From positions 174,590 to 238,589 of the forward strand of contig JAUXNX010000023.1 of assembly GCA_030682575.1 (NCBI GenBank): a stretch of DNA of 64,000 nt. Reading direction: 5' to 3'. The notes below the pieces were generated by a model, which saw only the letters and a list, made by a program, of their open reading frames with translations, was not told the origin of the DNA and did not search any database. Positions within the stretch are counted from its first letter, which is position 1; the number at the start of each line of letters is the position of its first letter. Both the position numbers and the translations under genes were made by a program. Source of the DNA: Gammaproteobacteria bacterium. GTDB taxonomy: Bacteria; Pseudomonadota; Gammaproteobacteria; Pseudomonadales; Pseudohongiellaceae. Positions 17,367 to 25,086 of this stretch are shown here, one piece after another.

Positions 17367-17520
17367 TGCTGCCGCTAGAGCCGACGGTGACCGTCAGCCG
17401 CCAGGGCAGAAAAATGCTCCTGCATTTTCTGCACTTCCGCCATCCATGGCGGTCGGATGGCGGATGACGAGCCTACATGGATGTATTCACGGCGTGTCAC
17501 CGTCGGCTCTAGCGGCAGCA
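17367..17520 (-). repeat. structured palindromic element, family B copy B (inverted)
   Basis: Outer arms of 25 bases (17367-17391 and 17496-17520, built on TGCTGCCGCTAGAGCCGACG) are perfectly complementary but unrelated to those of copy A. The core is the reverse complement of copy A across about 113 bases. I count four differences. All lie in the small hairpin at 17474-17485, where TACA-TGGA-TGTA replaces the CCCA/TGGG stem, giving two compensatory pair changes. The stretch 17283-17366 between the elements holds no gene that I can see. Confidence 0.88.
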
Positions 17521-17604
17521 GGCTCAGGGCACGATGCAACGCGCACCACGAATTGCTTGTGTGGTTAAAGAGCACATCACGAATACATTAAGAGGAAAAA
17601 AGGT

Positions 17605-18171
17605 TTGATCAAAGATGAAAAGATGCCGCTGGATTTTGATGAGTGCTGTAATCAGATGCTCGAATTTGGTTATGAAGTGTCGCCCTCGGAACTGCACGGC
17701 CTGCTTTCCGGGGTCGTATGCACCGGATTGAAGATTCGTCCCGACAGCATCATCACTCTGGTGCTCAAGCACGTCGATGCGGAAACCTGCTCCGATCGCA
17801 ATCGCGACACCATTCTTGCCATGTACGCATTCATCGAGCGTGAGATGTTCAGTAGTGATTCCATCTATACGCTGTTCCTGCCGGATGACGAGCTGGATCT
17901 TTCACAACGCATTGGTTGCCTTGCAGCCTGGTGCCAGGGCTTTCTGGTTGGATTCGGAACCGCCAGTGGGCATAAGCAGATCACCAGTTTCAGTCCCGAA
18001 ACAGAAGAAGCGCTCAAGGACATCGTGAATATTGCCAATCTGTCGGATGATTTTTCTACCGAAGACGATGATGCCAACGAAAGTGCATACGCGGAACTGG
18101 TGGAATATCTGAAGGTGGCGGTGCTGCTGATGAGCAGTGAATTACTCGCCAGCACCAAACGGGACGACTGA
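17605..18171 (+). CDS. UPF0149 family protein (YgfB-like)
   Basis: A 188-residue acidic protein. The TTG at 17605 has AGAGG nine bases upstream; an ATG at 17623 would give a chain six residues shorter and has no ribosome-binding site. The SELHGLLSGVVCTGL motif near residues 27-41 and the LAAWCQGFLVGFG motif near residue 110 are hallmarks of UPF0149 (YgfB/YecA). In Pseudomonas, YgfB-like proteins affect regulator function, but the general role is not settled. It is the first gene of a rightward series (amidase, agmatinase, arginine decarboxylase) with gaps of 26-48 nt. Confidence 0.88.
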   Translation: MIKDEKMPLDFDECCNQMLEFGYEVSPSELHGLLSGVVCTGLKIRPDSIITLVLKHVDAETCSDRNRDTILAMYAFIEREMFSSDSIYTLFLPDDELDLSQRIGCLAAWCQGFLVGFGTASGHKQITSFSPETEEALKDIVNIANLSDDFSTEDDDANESAYAELVEYLKVAVLLMSSELLASTKRDD

Positions 18172-18197
18172 CTCAATAACAACAAACAGGGGGAGTG

Positions 18198-19763
18198 ATG
18201 CAGCATAGAAAGCGATGCGTGAACAGAAGCACCTGGCGATTGAGCTACCTGGCACTTTGTCTGGTGCTGGTACTGCCCCTGACTTCAGAGCGCGTGAACG
18301 CGCAGAACTCACTCGACATCGGCGAAGCCAGTATTCGCGAGCTGCAACTGGCGATGGAAATGGGCACGCTCAATTCGGTATCGCTGGTAGCGTACTATCT
18401 GGCCCGTGTCGCAGCTTATGATGATCAGGGCCCGGCACTGAATGCACTGTTGCATATCAATCCCAATGCGCGGGCGCAGGCTGCAGCACTGGATGCAGAG
18501 CGCAGAGTCACTGGCCCTCGTGGTCCTCTGCATGGCATTCCTGTCATCCTGAAGGACAACTACGCCACGGTGGACATGCCTACCACGGGTGCTTCGCAAG
18601 CGCTTGCGGATTTCATTCCCGATGCCAATGCTACACAGGTGCAGCGTCTGCTCGATGCCGGTGCCATCATTCTGGCCAAGGCCAATCTCCATGAATTTGC
18701 CTACGGCATCACCACCATCAGTTCGCTGGGCGGCCAGACCCGCAATCCCTACAATCCCGCGCATATTCCCGGTGGTTCGAGTGGTGGCACCGCAGCAGCA
18801 GTTGCGGCCGGCTTTGCGGCTATTGGCATGGGCTCGGACACGTGTGGCTCCATTCGTATTCCCGCAGCGTTCAACAATCTGGTGGGGCTGCGTCCGACCA
18901 AGGGTGTGTCCAGTATCTATGGCGTGATGCCGCTTTCCGCGACTCAGGATGTGGCCGGGCCGCTGGCGCGCAGCATCCAGGATCTGGCCGTGGTGTTGGA
19001 TGTGGTGTCAGGCTATGACCCGCTCGATGCCGCTACAGCGCCCATGCAAGGGCGCGCTGCGATGCGCTTTCGTGAGCAACTTGGCACTGCTTCCCTGCAG
19101 GGGGTGCGTATTGGCAGGTTAAGCAACTACTATGACAGTGCGGATGAGGCCGTGAAGGCAATGCTTGATGATGCACTGGCGCAGATGCAGACTCAAGGCG
19201 CGATAGTGGTGGATGTGAGCATTCCCGGGATGTCCGAGCTGATCAGTCGCTCCGGCGTCATTGGTCATGAATTTGAAGCAGATCTTAACGCCTGGCTTGC
19301 CGAGTTCGGCAGCACGGAGTACACGAGTCTCGAAGCCATCGTCGCCGCTGGTCTGCACCACGAGGCGGTGGATACAGTTTTGACTCGCAGTGCAGAGTCC
19401 GAGCAGGATCCCGTGCGCTATCAGGCTTCGCTGGCGGCCAGGGCGGAGTTGCGAGCAGCGATTGACGCAGCCATGCAGGCGCAGCAAATTGAACTATTGG
19501 CCTATCCACCCGCTGGTGCTCTCCCGGTGCGGATTGGTGAACCACAGCCGGGTAACAACTGCAGCCTGAGTGCAAATTCGGGTTTGCCTGCGCTATCCGT
19601 TCCCATCGGTTTCAGTACAGATGGACTGCCGATGGGAATCGAGCTGCTGGGCGCACAATTCAGCGATGCGCGCCTTCTGGCGCTTGGGTATGCATACGAA
19701 CAGATAGCACAGCATCGTCGCACTCCGGCCACGACGCCGTCACTGACATCGCCGAGGCGATAG
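18198..19763 (+). CDS. amidase signature family enzyme with signal peptide
   Basis: A 521-residue precursor; ATG at 18198 (GTG one codon earlier is possible) next to AGGGGGAG. A signal peptide spans about residues 1-36 (LALCLVLVLPLTSERVNAQ), so the enzyme should be periplasmic. The Ser-cisSer-Lys triad is intact: K119 in VILKDNYAT, S194 in PGGSSGGTAAA and S218 in DTCGSIRIPAAF. The family hydrolyses carboxamides; the acceptor cannot be predicted. The placement between YgfB and agmatinase is suggestive of nitrogen or amide metabolism, but export separates it from the cytoplasmic polyamine steps. Confidence 0.9.
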   Translation: MQHRKRCVNRSTWRLSYLALCLVLVLPLTSERVNAQNSLDIGEASIRELQLAMEMGTLNSVSLVAYYLARVAAYDDQGPALNALLHINPNARAQAAALDAERRVTGPRGPLHGIPVILKDNYATVDMPTTGASQALADFIPDANATQVQRLLDAGAIILAKANLHEFAYGITTISSLGGQTRNPYNPAHIPGGSSGGTAAAVAAGFAAIGMGSDTCGSIRIPAAFNNLVGLRPTKGVSSIYGVMPLSATQDVAGPLARSIQDLAVVLDVVSGYDPLDAATAPMQGRAAMRFREQLGTASLQGVRIGRLSNYYDSADEAVKAMLDDALAQMQTQGAIVVDVSIPGMSELISRSGVIGHEFEADLNAWLAEFGSTEYTSLEAIVAAGLHHEAVDTVLTRSAESEQDPVRYQASLAARAELRAAIDAAMQAQQIELLAYPPAGALPVRIGEPQPGNNCSLSANSGLPALSVPIGFSTDGLPMGIELLGAQFSDARLLALGYAYEQIAQHRRTPATTPSLTSPRR

Positions 19764-19789
19764 GCAGTCACTTACAAGGGAATCATGGT

Positions 19790-20746
19790 ATGGCAGATCA
19801 GGAAAAGCAGAGCTGGGATAACGCGATAATCGGTTCCCCAAAATCCGGCATGGTCGGGTCGCACAGTTTTGGTGGAGTGGGTAGTTTTTTCCGCATTCCG
19901 TATTCTCGAGACTTGCAGGGAGCGGATGTGGTCGTGAGTGGTGTACCTCTGGATATCGCTGTTACCAATCGCTCAGGAGCCAGGCTTGGCCCGCGCGCGA
20001 TTCGCAACGCGTCACTGTCACTGGCATGGGAAAGACCGTTTCCGTGGGCAAAAGACCCGGTGGCCGAAATGGCTGTGATCGACTACGGCGACTGCGAAAA
20101 TCACAGTGGTGGCGGTTTGCTCGGTGTTGCTCACATAGAGGAGCACGTGGCGCGCATTCTGCAATCCGGCGCGGCCTCGCTGCTGTTGGGTGGCGATCAT
20201 TTCATCTCCTATCCAAGCCTGTGTGCACACGCGAAGGTGCATGGCCCGATGGCGCTGATTCACTTCGACGCGCACACCGATACGTGGCCATCGTCAGGCG
20301 CGGGTATCAATCACGGCACCATGTTCTACAAGGCAGCGAAGGAGGGCATCGTGCTGCCGGAAAAATCGATACAGATCGGCATCCGTACCACCAACGACGA
20401 CACGCTCGGCTACAAGGTACTGTCTGCCGCCGATGTGCATCGACAGAGCATTGATGCTGTGCTGCAACAGATCCGGGAGCGCGTGGGTGACACCCCTGTG
20501 TATCTGACGTTCGATATCGATTGTCTTGATCCGGCATTTGCGCCGGGGACGGGCACACCGGTGCCTGGTGGATTGTCATCGTATCAGGCTTTGGAGATCA
20601 TTCGCGGACTCATCGGCATCAATCTGATTGGCATGGATGTGGTGGAAGTGGCGCCTGCCTATGATCACGCGGAGATCACGGCGTTGGCCGCCGCACAGAT
20701 CGCCATAGAGCTGTTGTGTTTGTATGAAGCGTGCAGAAAATCCTGA
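19790..20746 (+). CDS. speB: agmatinase (arginase family)
   Basis: A 318-residue cytoplasmic enzyme. The manganese-binding stretches of the ureohydrolase family are complete: GGDHFISYP, HFDAHTDTW and FDIDCLDPAFAPGTGTP. GVPLDIAVTNRSGARLGPRAIR at residues 50-71 is the agmatinase-type N-terminal motif. The expected reaction is agmatine to putrescine plus urea. Arginine decarboxylase, which makes agmatine, follows after 48 bases, and this supports agmatinase over arginase or guanidinobutyrase. AAGGG precedes the ATG. Confidence 0.92.
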   Translation: MADQEKQSWDNAIIGSPKSGMVGSHSFGGVGSFFRIPYSRDLQGADVVVSGVPLDIAVTNRSGARLGPRAIRNASLSLAWERPFPWAKDPVAEMAVIDYGDCENHSGGGLLGVAHIEEHVARILQSGAASLLLGGDHFISYPSLCAHAKVHGPMALIHFDAHTDTWPSSGAGINHGTMFYKAAKEGIVLPEKSIQIGIRTTNDDTLGYKVLSAADVHRQSIDAVLQQIRERVGDTPVYLTFDIDCLDPAFAPGTGTPVPGGLSSYQALEIIRGLIGINLIGMDVVEVAPAYDHAEITALAAAQIAIELLCLYEACRKS

Positions 20747-20794
20747 TAACCGCTCCAACGAATGCACATCGAACTGACTTGAAAGGAAACGACA

Positions 20795-22777
20795 TTGACC
20801 GAACACACTTCATCTTCTCCCTGGACTCCCGCCGATGCGGAAGAACTTTACGCCGTAAAGACCTGGAGCGCCGGCTTCTTCAGTGTCAATGACAAGGGCC
20901 ACGTCGCAGTTCGGCCGATTCCCGGCAGTGATCTCGAGATCGATACTACCGAGGTGATAGACGCGGCAGTGAAAGAAGGTTGCACGTTTCCGCTCATCGT
21001 GCGATTTCAGGACATCATCAGTGCACGCGTCCGACGTCTCAATCTGACATTCCGCGAGGCGATTGCCGAGTCTGGCTACACCGGTACCTATCGCACCATC
21101 TACCCGATCAAGGTGAATCAGCTTCATGAGGTAGTGGCAGAGGTGATGGAGGCGGGCAAGGAATTCAACCTGGGGCTCGAGTGTGGATCGCGTGCGGAAT
21201 TGATGGCGACACTCGCCCTCATCAGCGACGACACGCTGCTGTTGTGCAATGGCGTCAAGGATCACTCCATGCTGACGCTGATGCTCAACGCACAGCAACT
21301 AGGTCAACAGGTACTGCCGGTCATCGAGAAGTATTCCGAATTCGAGCAATTACTGGTACTTGCCGATCAGCGCGGATTGACGACAGCGAATACACCAAAG
21401 CTTGGTGTACGCGTCAAACTTTCCACGCGCGGTTCGGGGCGCTGGTTTGAATCCGGTGGTTCCGGTTCCAAGTTCGGATTGACGGTACCGGAGTTGGTGA
21501 AACTGGTGCATGAGTTGGAACAGCGCGGCGCGAGTGACAGTCTGGAGCTGTTGCATTTCCATCTCGGCAGTCAGATTGCCGATACCCAGGTACTGCGTTC
21601 TGCTGTGCGAGAGATAGCGCAGTTCTATGCAGACCTGCACAAACGTGGTGTGAAAGTGAAGTTCCTCGATGTTGGCGGTGGGCTGGGTGTGAATTATGGC
21701 GGCAGTTATGGTGGAGAGTATGAGAATGTGGAATCGTCAATCAATTATGGATTGAAGGAGTACGCCAACGTCATCGTATTTGCGGTCAAGGACATCTGTG
21801 ACGAACGCGATGTGCCTGCCCCAACACTGTTGTCGGAGAGTGGTCGCGCCATTACGGCGCATCATTCCATGCTGGTAATGCCGGTAATTGGCGTGCATCG
21901 CCCCGACAGCCCGCCCATGAATACACTGGCAGAGAACTCGCCGCCGGTGGTCAGGCGCATGGCCTCTGCATACAAGGAAGCCAAGGCTGTTCGTGCCCGA
22001 GGTGCGCTGACTGAGGTCATTCATGATGCTCAGGAGGCTCGCCTGGAAGCAGAGCAATTGTCACGACTTGGATATCTGGACCTGGAATCCCTGGCTCAGG
22101 CCGAGAGTTTGTACTGGAGTATCTCCCGTGAGGTGCTGCGCAAATTCACAGATCTCAATCTGTCTCCCGCTCCTGTCGAGCAGACAGAGTTGGAAACCCA
22201 GCTGACCGATCTGTATCTCGCCGACTTCTCGGTATTTCAATCCATCCTCGACCACTGGGCCATCGGTCAGGTATTTCCGATCATGCCCCTGGACCGTCTT
22301 GATGAAGAACCCGTGCGGCGTGGCCAGATCGTCGATCTGACCTGCGACTCCGATGGCAAGATCGATCAGTACGTCTCTGCCCACGTCAACAAGAGCTGGC
22401 TGCCCCTGCATGACTATCGACAGGGCGAGCCTTATTATCTTGCCGTGTTCCTGGTGGGGGCTTATCAGGAGATTCTTGGCGATGCCCACAACCTGCTGGG
22501 TCGTGCGGGGGAGGCTCATGTCTACGCCAGCGCAGACGAGCCAGGCAATTTCTGGATCGAGGAGACCATCAAGGCCATCAGCATCAAGGATATGCTGTCC
22601 ACCGTGCAGTACTTTCCCAGTGACCTGGATCGCCGCATGACCGAGCTGATTCGCCGCAAGATCGAGACGGGCGTCGTCAAACCTGCCGAGGGGATGCGCA
22701 TACTCAACAACTACACCAAACGGCTGGAAGACACGACCTATTGCGACACCGAAGTCATTCGCCGCGTCGAGCAGTAG
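20795..22777 (+). CDS. speA: biosynthetic arginine decarboxylase
   Basis: A 660-residue protein, the usual SpeA length. Translation appears to start at a TTG (20795) preceded by AAAGGA seven bases upstream, since no ATG exists near the conserved N-terminus. K106 in TIYPIKVNQLHE is the pyridoxal-phosphate lysine. LLHFHLGSQIAD, FLDVGGGLGVNYGG and LLSESGRAITAHHS form the alanine-racemase-like barrel and cofactor site. Product agmatine is the substrate of the preceding SpeB, so the two genes give the arginine-agmatine-putrescine route. The rare start codon may limit expression. Confidence 0.95.
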   Translation: MTEHTSSSPWTPADAEELYAVKTWSAGFFSVNDKGHVAVRPIPGSDLEIDTTEVIDAAVKEGCTFPLIVRFQDIISARVRRLNLTFREAIAESGYTGTYRTIYPIKVNQLHEVVAEVMEAGKEFNLGLECGSRAELMATLALISDDTLLLCNGVKDHSMLTLMLNAQQLGQQVLPVIEKYSEFEQLLVLADQRGLTTANTPKLGVRVKLSTRGSGRWFESGGSGSKFGLTVPELVKLVHELEQRGASDSLELLHFHLGSQIADTQVLRSAVREIAQFYADLHKRGVKVKFLDVGGGLGVNYGGSYGGEYENVESSINYGLKEYANVIVFAVKDICDERDVPAPTLLSESGRAITAHHSMLVMPVIGVHRPDSPPMNTLAENSPPVVRRMASAYKEAKAVRARGALTEVIHDAQEARLEAEQLSRLGYLDLESLAQAESLYWSISREVLRKFTDLNLSPAPVEQTELETQLTDLYLADFSVFQSILDHWAIGQVFPIMPLDRLDEEPVRRGQIVDLTCDSDGKIDQYVSAHVNKSWLPLHDYRQGEPYYLAVFLVGAYQEILGDAHNLLGRAGEAHVYASADEPGNFWIEETIKAISIKDMLSTVQYFPSDLDRRMTELIRRKIETGVVKPAEGMRILNNYTKRLEDTTYCDTEVIRRVEQ

Positions 22778-22787
22778 CTCGGCAGGG

Positions 22788-22816
22788 TTGACAGCATACC
22801 TTTCGGTATGTACCAT
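22788..22816 (+). promoter_or_regulatory. tetR promoter with internal operator
   Basis: TTGACA (22788-22793) and TACCAT (22811-22816) are spaced by 17 bases. The palindrome CATACC-TTTC-GGTATG (22795-22810) fills the spacer. The same palindrome occurs twice before the efflux operon, so autorepression by the TetR protein coded just downstream is likely. Confidence 0.8.
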
Positions 22817-22857
22817 CGGGCCAACCTTTCACCCCAGGCGTCAACACAGGCGAGCAC

Positions 22858-23556
22858 ATGAGCACCCCCATCGACACCAGACTGAAACTGATGCAGACCG
22901 CGACAGAACTGATCTGGGAGAGCAACTACGACAACGTGGGTATTGCTGAAATATGCAAACATGCAGGCGTGACGAAGGGGGCCTTCTACCATCATTTCAC
23001 GTCCAAGGCGGATTTGTTCGTCAGTGCCTGTGCGAATGACTGGGAGCATGTGCGCGTCAGCATGGACGAAGTGCTCTCGCCGCGTTATACCGCTGTCCAG
23101 CAGTTGGAGAAGGTCATTGGGTTGCTGCTGCAAAAGCAGAAACGCAGTGATGGTGAGGTGCAAATCTGTGGTTGTCCATTCTTTACTGCGGGTGCTCAGG
23201 CTGGCTGCGAGGAAGTGGAAGTTCGCTCTGCAGCCCGCGGAATGTCTGACAATGGTGTTCTTTACCATACGGCGCTGGCTCGCAATCTGCAGGCTGAAGG
23301 TTACCTGAATCGGAGCATTGATCCAGCCCAGACTGGGCGTCTGTTGTTTCAGTTCGTGCAGGGGCTGTTGATGCATGGCAGAGTCTGTCAGGATTTCAGC
23401 CAGTTGTGCCAGGACCTGCGCGAGGGTATGTATCGCCTGCTGGACCTGAAGGATGAATATCGTGCCGTCGGCAAGACCTGTTGCGGGAGCTTGGTGTCCT
23501 GTGCGTGTTCCTGTGCAGAGACTACCACTGACAAGGAATGCTGCGCCGAAGCATAG
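22858..23556 (+). CDS. TetR family repressor with cysteine-rich tail
   Basis: A 232-residue protein. The helix-turn-helix lies at residues 30-48 (IAEICKHAGVTKGAFYHHF), which is typical TetR/AcrR. The ligand domain contains VQICGCPFFTAGAQAGCEE. The last 30 residues are unusual: KTCCGSLVSCACSCAE and KECCAEA bring seven cysteines, which could bind metal or sense thiol-reactive compounds. The palindromes CATACC-N4-GGTATG before its own gene and before the RND operon are its presumed operators. It should repress both itself and the efflux genes until an effector binds. The ribosome-binding site is weak. Confidence 0.88.
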   Translation: MSTPIDTRLKLMQTATELIWESNYDNVGIAEICKHAGVTKGAFYHHFTSKADLFVSACANDWEHVRVSMDEVLSPRYTAVQQLEKVIGLLLQKQKRSDGEVQICGCPFFTAGAQAGCEEVEVRSAARGMSDNGVLYHTALARNLQAEGYLNRSIDPAQTGRLLFQFVQGLLMHGRVCQDFSQLCQDLREGMYRLLDLKDEYRAVGKTCCGSLVSCACSCAETTTDKECCAEA

Positions 23557-23699
23557 TCTGCAGTTGCAGGTATCATCTCCTCGTTTGATTCTTCATGGTC
23601 AATCTCCCTTTCCGTCATGATGGAGCTGCAGAATTCTGCTCGTCACCGCGCCATTGCTCTGTGTTGCATCCCCTTTCAAAAAAAATTTCAAAGTCACTG

Positions 23700-23754
23700 T
23701 TGACTAACATACCAACCGGTATGTATAGTTCGCGCCACCATACCAACCGGTATG
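23700..23754 (+). promoter_or_regulatory. RND operon promoter with two TetR operators
   Basis: TTGACT (23700-23705) and TATAGT (23724-23729) are 18 bases apart. Operator 1, CATACCAACCGGTATG (23708-23723), fills the spacer. An identical operator 2 (23739-23754) lies just after the expected transcription start. Repressor bound at both would block polymerase. The 283-base gap between tetR and the pump holds no other gene that I can see. Confidence 0.85.
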
Positions 23755-23839
23755 TATCAGGCGTCATATCAGCCAGGCAAGACCCAGTATCGGGGCGCAG
23801 ATGCGCAGTCAGTCCCGACTATTCCACAGGAGAAGGACA

Positions 23840-25015
23840 ATGTTGTTATTCAGGAATCGCAGAACTCTCAAACTTTCCCTCATGGCTCTCGCAGTGTACG
23901 GCGTGCTGGCCACGGGAGTGCTTTACAGCATTCGCCCCGTCAGCGAGGTCAGTGCGGCCGACGTGGTCGGCGCGCCCATGCCGGTGGTCGAGACCATCAC
24001 AGTGGAATACACCCCATTGCGTACCTGGAATACTTTTTCGGGGCGTTTGAAAGCCGTTGATGAGGCTGATATTCGACCCCTGGTCGGCGGCACCATTCAG
24101 CAGGTTCTGTTTGAAGACGGAGCTTTGGTGGAAGCGGGGCAAACTCTTTTCGTGATAGACCCCCGTCCGTTCGAAGCGGCGCTGCAGCACGCCAGAGCCA
24201 CGCTGGCTTCCGCGCAATCGGACGCCGCGCTGGCAAGAGTCGAGTTCGAGAGAGCCGACGGGCTGGCTCTGAACAACGTGATTTCTCGCAGTGTAAGGGA
24301 CAACCGCGAAAACGACCTGAACGTGGCACTGGCGCGGTTGGAGGCTGCGCGTGCTCAAGTGGTGAGTGCGGAACTGAATCTGGACTACGCCCATGTGAAA
24401 GCGCCATTTGCAGGCCGCATTGGGCGTGCGGAAGTGACAGCCGGTAATGTCATCGAAGCGGGGCCTAATGCTCCCTTGCTCGCCAGTATTGTCAGCATCG
24501 ACAGACTCTATGCCGAGTTCGCTGTTGACGAGAGTACCTACTTCAATGTGAGCAGAAGTGCTGACGGCATCTCAGGGGAAGGCAGTGGATCAGATACGTC
24601 TGTCATACCGGTTGATATCGTGTTGGGTGGCAGTGATGACGATGTCTATCACGGGCGTCTGCACGCGTTCGACAATCAGCTTGATGTGCACTCCGGCACT
24701 ATTCGCGCAAGGGCCATAATCGAGAATCAGGACCATTCCTTGATACCGGGAGTCTTCGTGAGTGTGCGTCTTGGCACTGCCATTGACGAACCGACGCTGC
24801 TGATCCCGGAACGTGCCATTGGCGTGAACCAGGACAAACGCTTTGTCTACGTCGTCAACGCGGATGATCGTGTTGAGTACCGTGAATTGCATCTGGGCCG
24901 AGTGGTGGACAGCCAGCGCGTTGTGCTGGGAGGTCTTGCGCGTGGTGATCGCGTCATCACCAATGGTGTGCAGCGGGTGATGAGCGACATGCAGGTCATC
25001 GTAGCGGCGCTGTAA
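23840..25015 (+). CDS. RND efflux periplasmic adaptor (membrane fusion protein)
   Basis: A 391-residue protein. ATG at 23840 follows AGGAGAAGGA. One N-terminal helix (LSLMALAVYGVLATGVLYS) anchors it to the inner membrane, with no lipobox. The adaptor order is visible: first lipoyl half-motif (DIRPLVGGTIQQVLFEDGAL), a helical hairpin rich in alanine (residues 115-175), second lipoyl half (VKAPFAGRIGRAEV), beta-barrel and membrane-proximal domains ending in LARGDRVITNGVQRV. It should join the RND pump and outer-membrane channel coded next, in a MexE-F-OprN-like arrangement. Confidence 0.92.
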   Translation: MLLFRNRRTLKLSLMALAVYGVLATGVLYSIRPVSEVSAADVVGAPMPVVETITVEYTPLRTWNTFSGRLKAVDEADIRPLVGGTIQQVLFEDGALVEAGQTLFVIDPRPFEAALQHARATLASAQSDAALARVEFERADGLALNNVISRSVRDNRENDLNVALARLEAARAQVVSAELNLDYAHVKAPFAGRIGRAEVTAGNVIEAGPNAPLLASIVSIDRLYAEFAVDESTYFNVSRSADGISGEGSGSDTSVIPVDIVLGGSDDDVYHGRLHAFDNQLDVHSGTIRARAIIENQDHSLIPGVFVSVRLGTAIDEPTLLIPERAIGVNQDKRFVYVVNADDRVEYRELHLGRVVDSQRVVLGGLARGDRVITNGVQRVMSDMQVIVAAL

Positions 25016-25023
25016 TCGAATAG

Positions 25024-25053
25024 TGCAGGAGCGCGCGCAAGCCAGCTCCTGCA
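25024..25053. repeat. REP-like hairpin inside efflux operon
   Basis: TGCAGGAGC and GCTCCTGCA pair around a GCGCGCAAGCCA loop. The sequence resembles the REP palindromes at 17.2 and 54.3 kb. It sits between the adaptor stop and the pump start and could set the mRNA ratio of the two, as intra-operon REPs do in enterobacteria. Confidence 0.6.
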
Positions 25054-25086
25054 GTGATTCCTCCTTTCGAATTCAAGAGATTCATG

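Noticed and set aside
17035..17520. Family B elements as integron attC sites
   Set aside because: The outer arms contain no R'/R'' core pair of the GTTRRRY type, there is no integron integrase, and the elements are not interspersed with cassettes.
15708..17520. CRISPR array or retron in the repeat-filled gaps
   Set aside because: There are no regularly spaced short repeats, and no reverse transcriptase or Cas gene is nearby.
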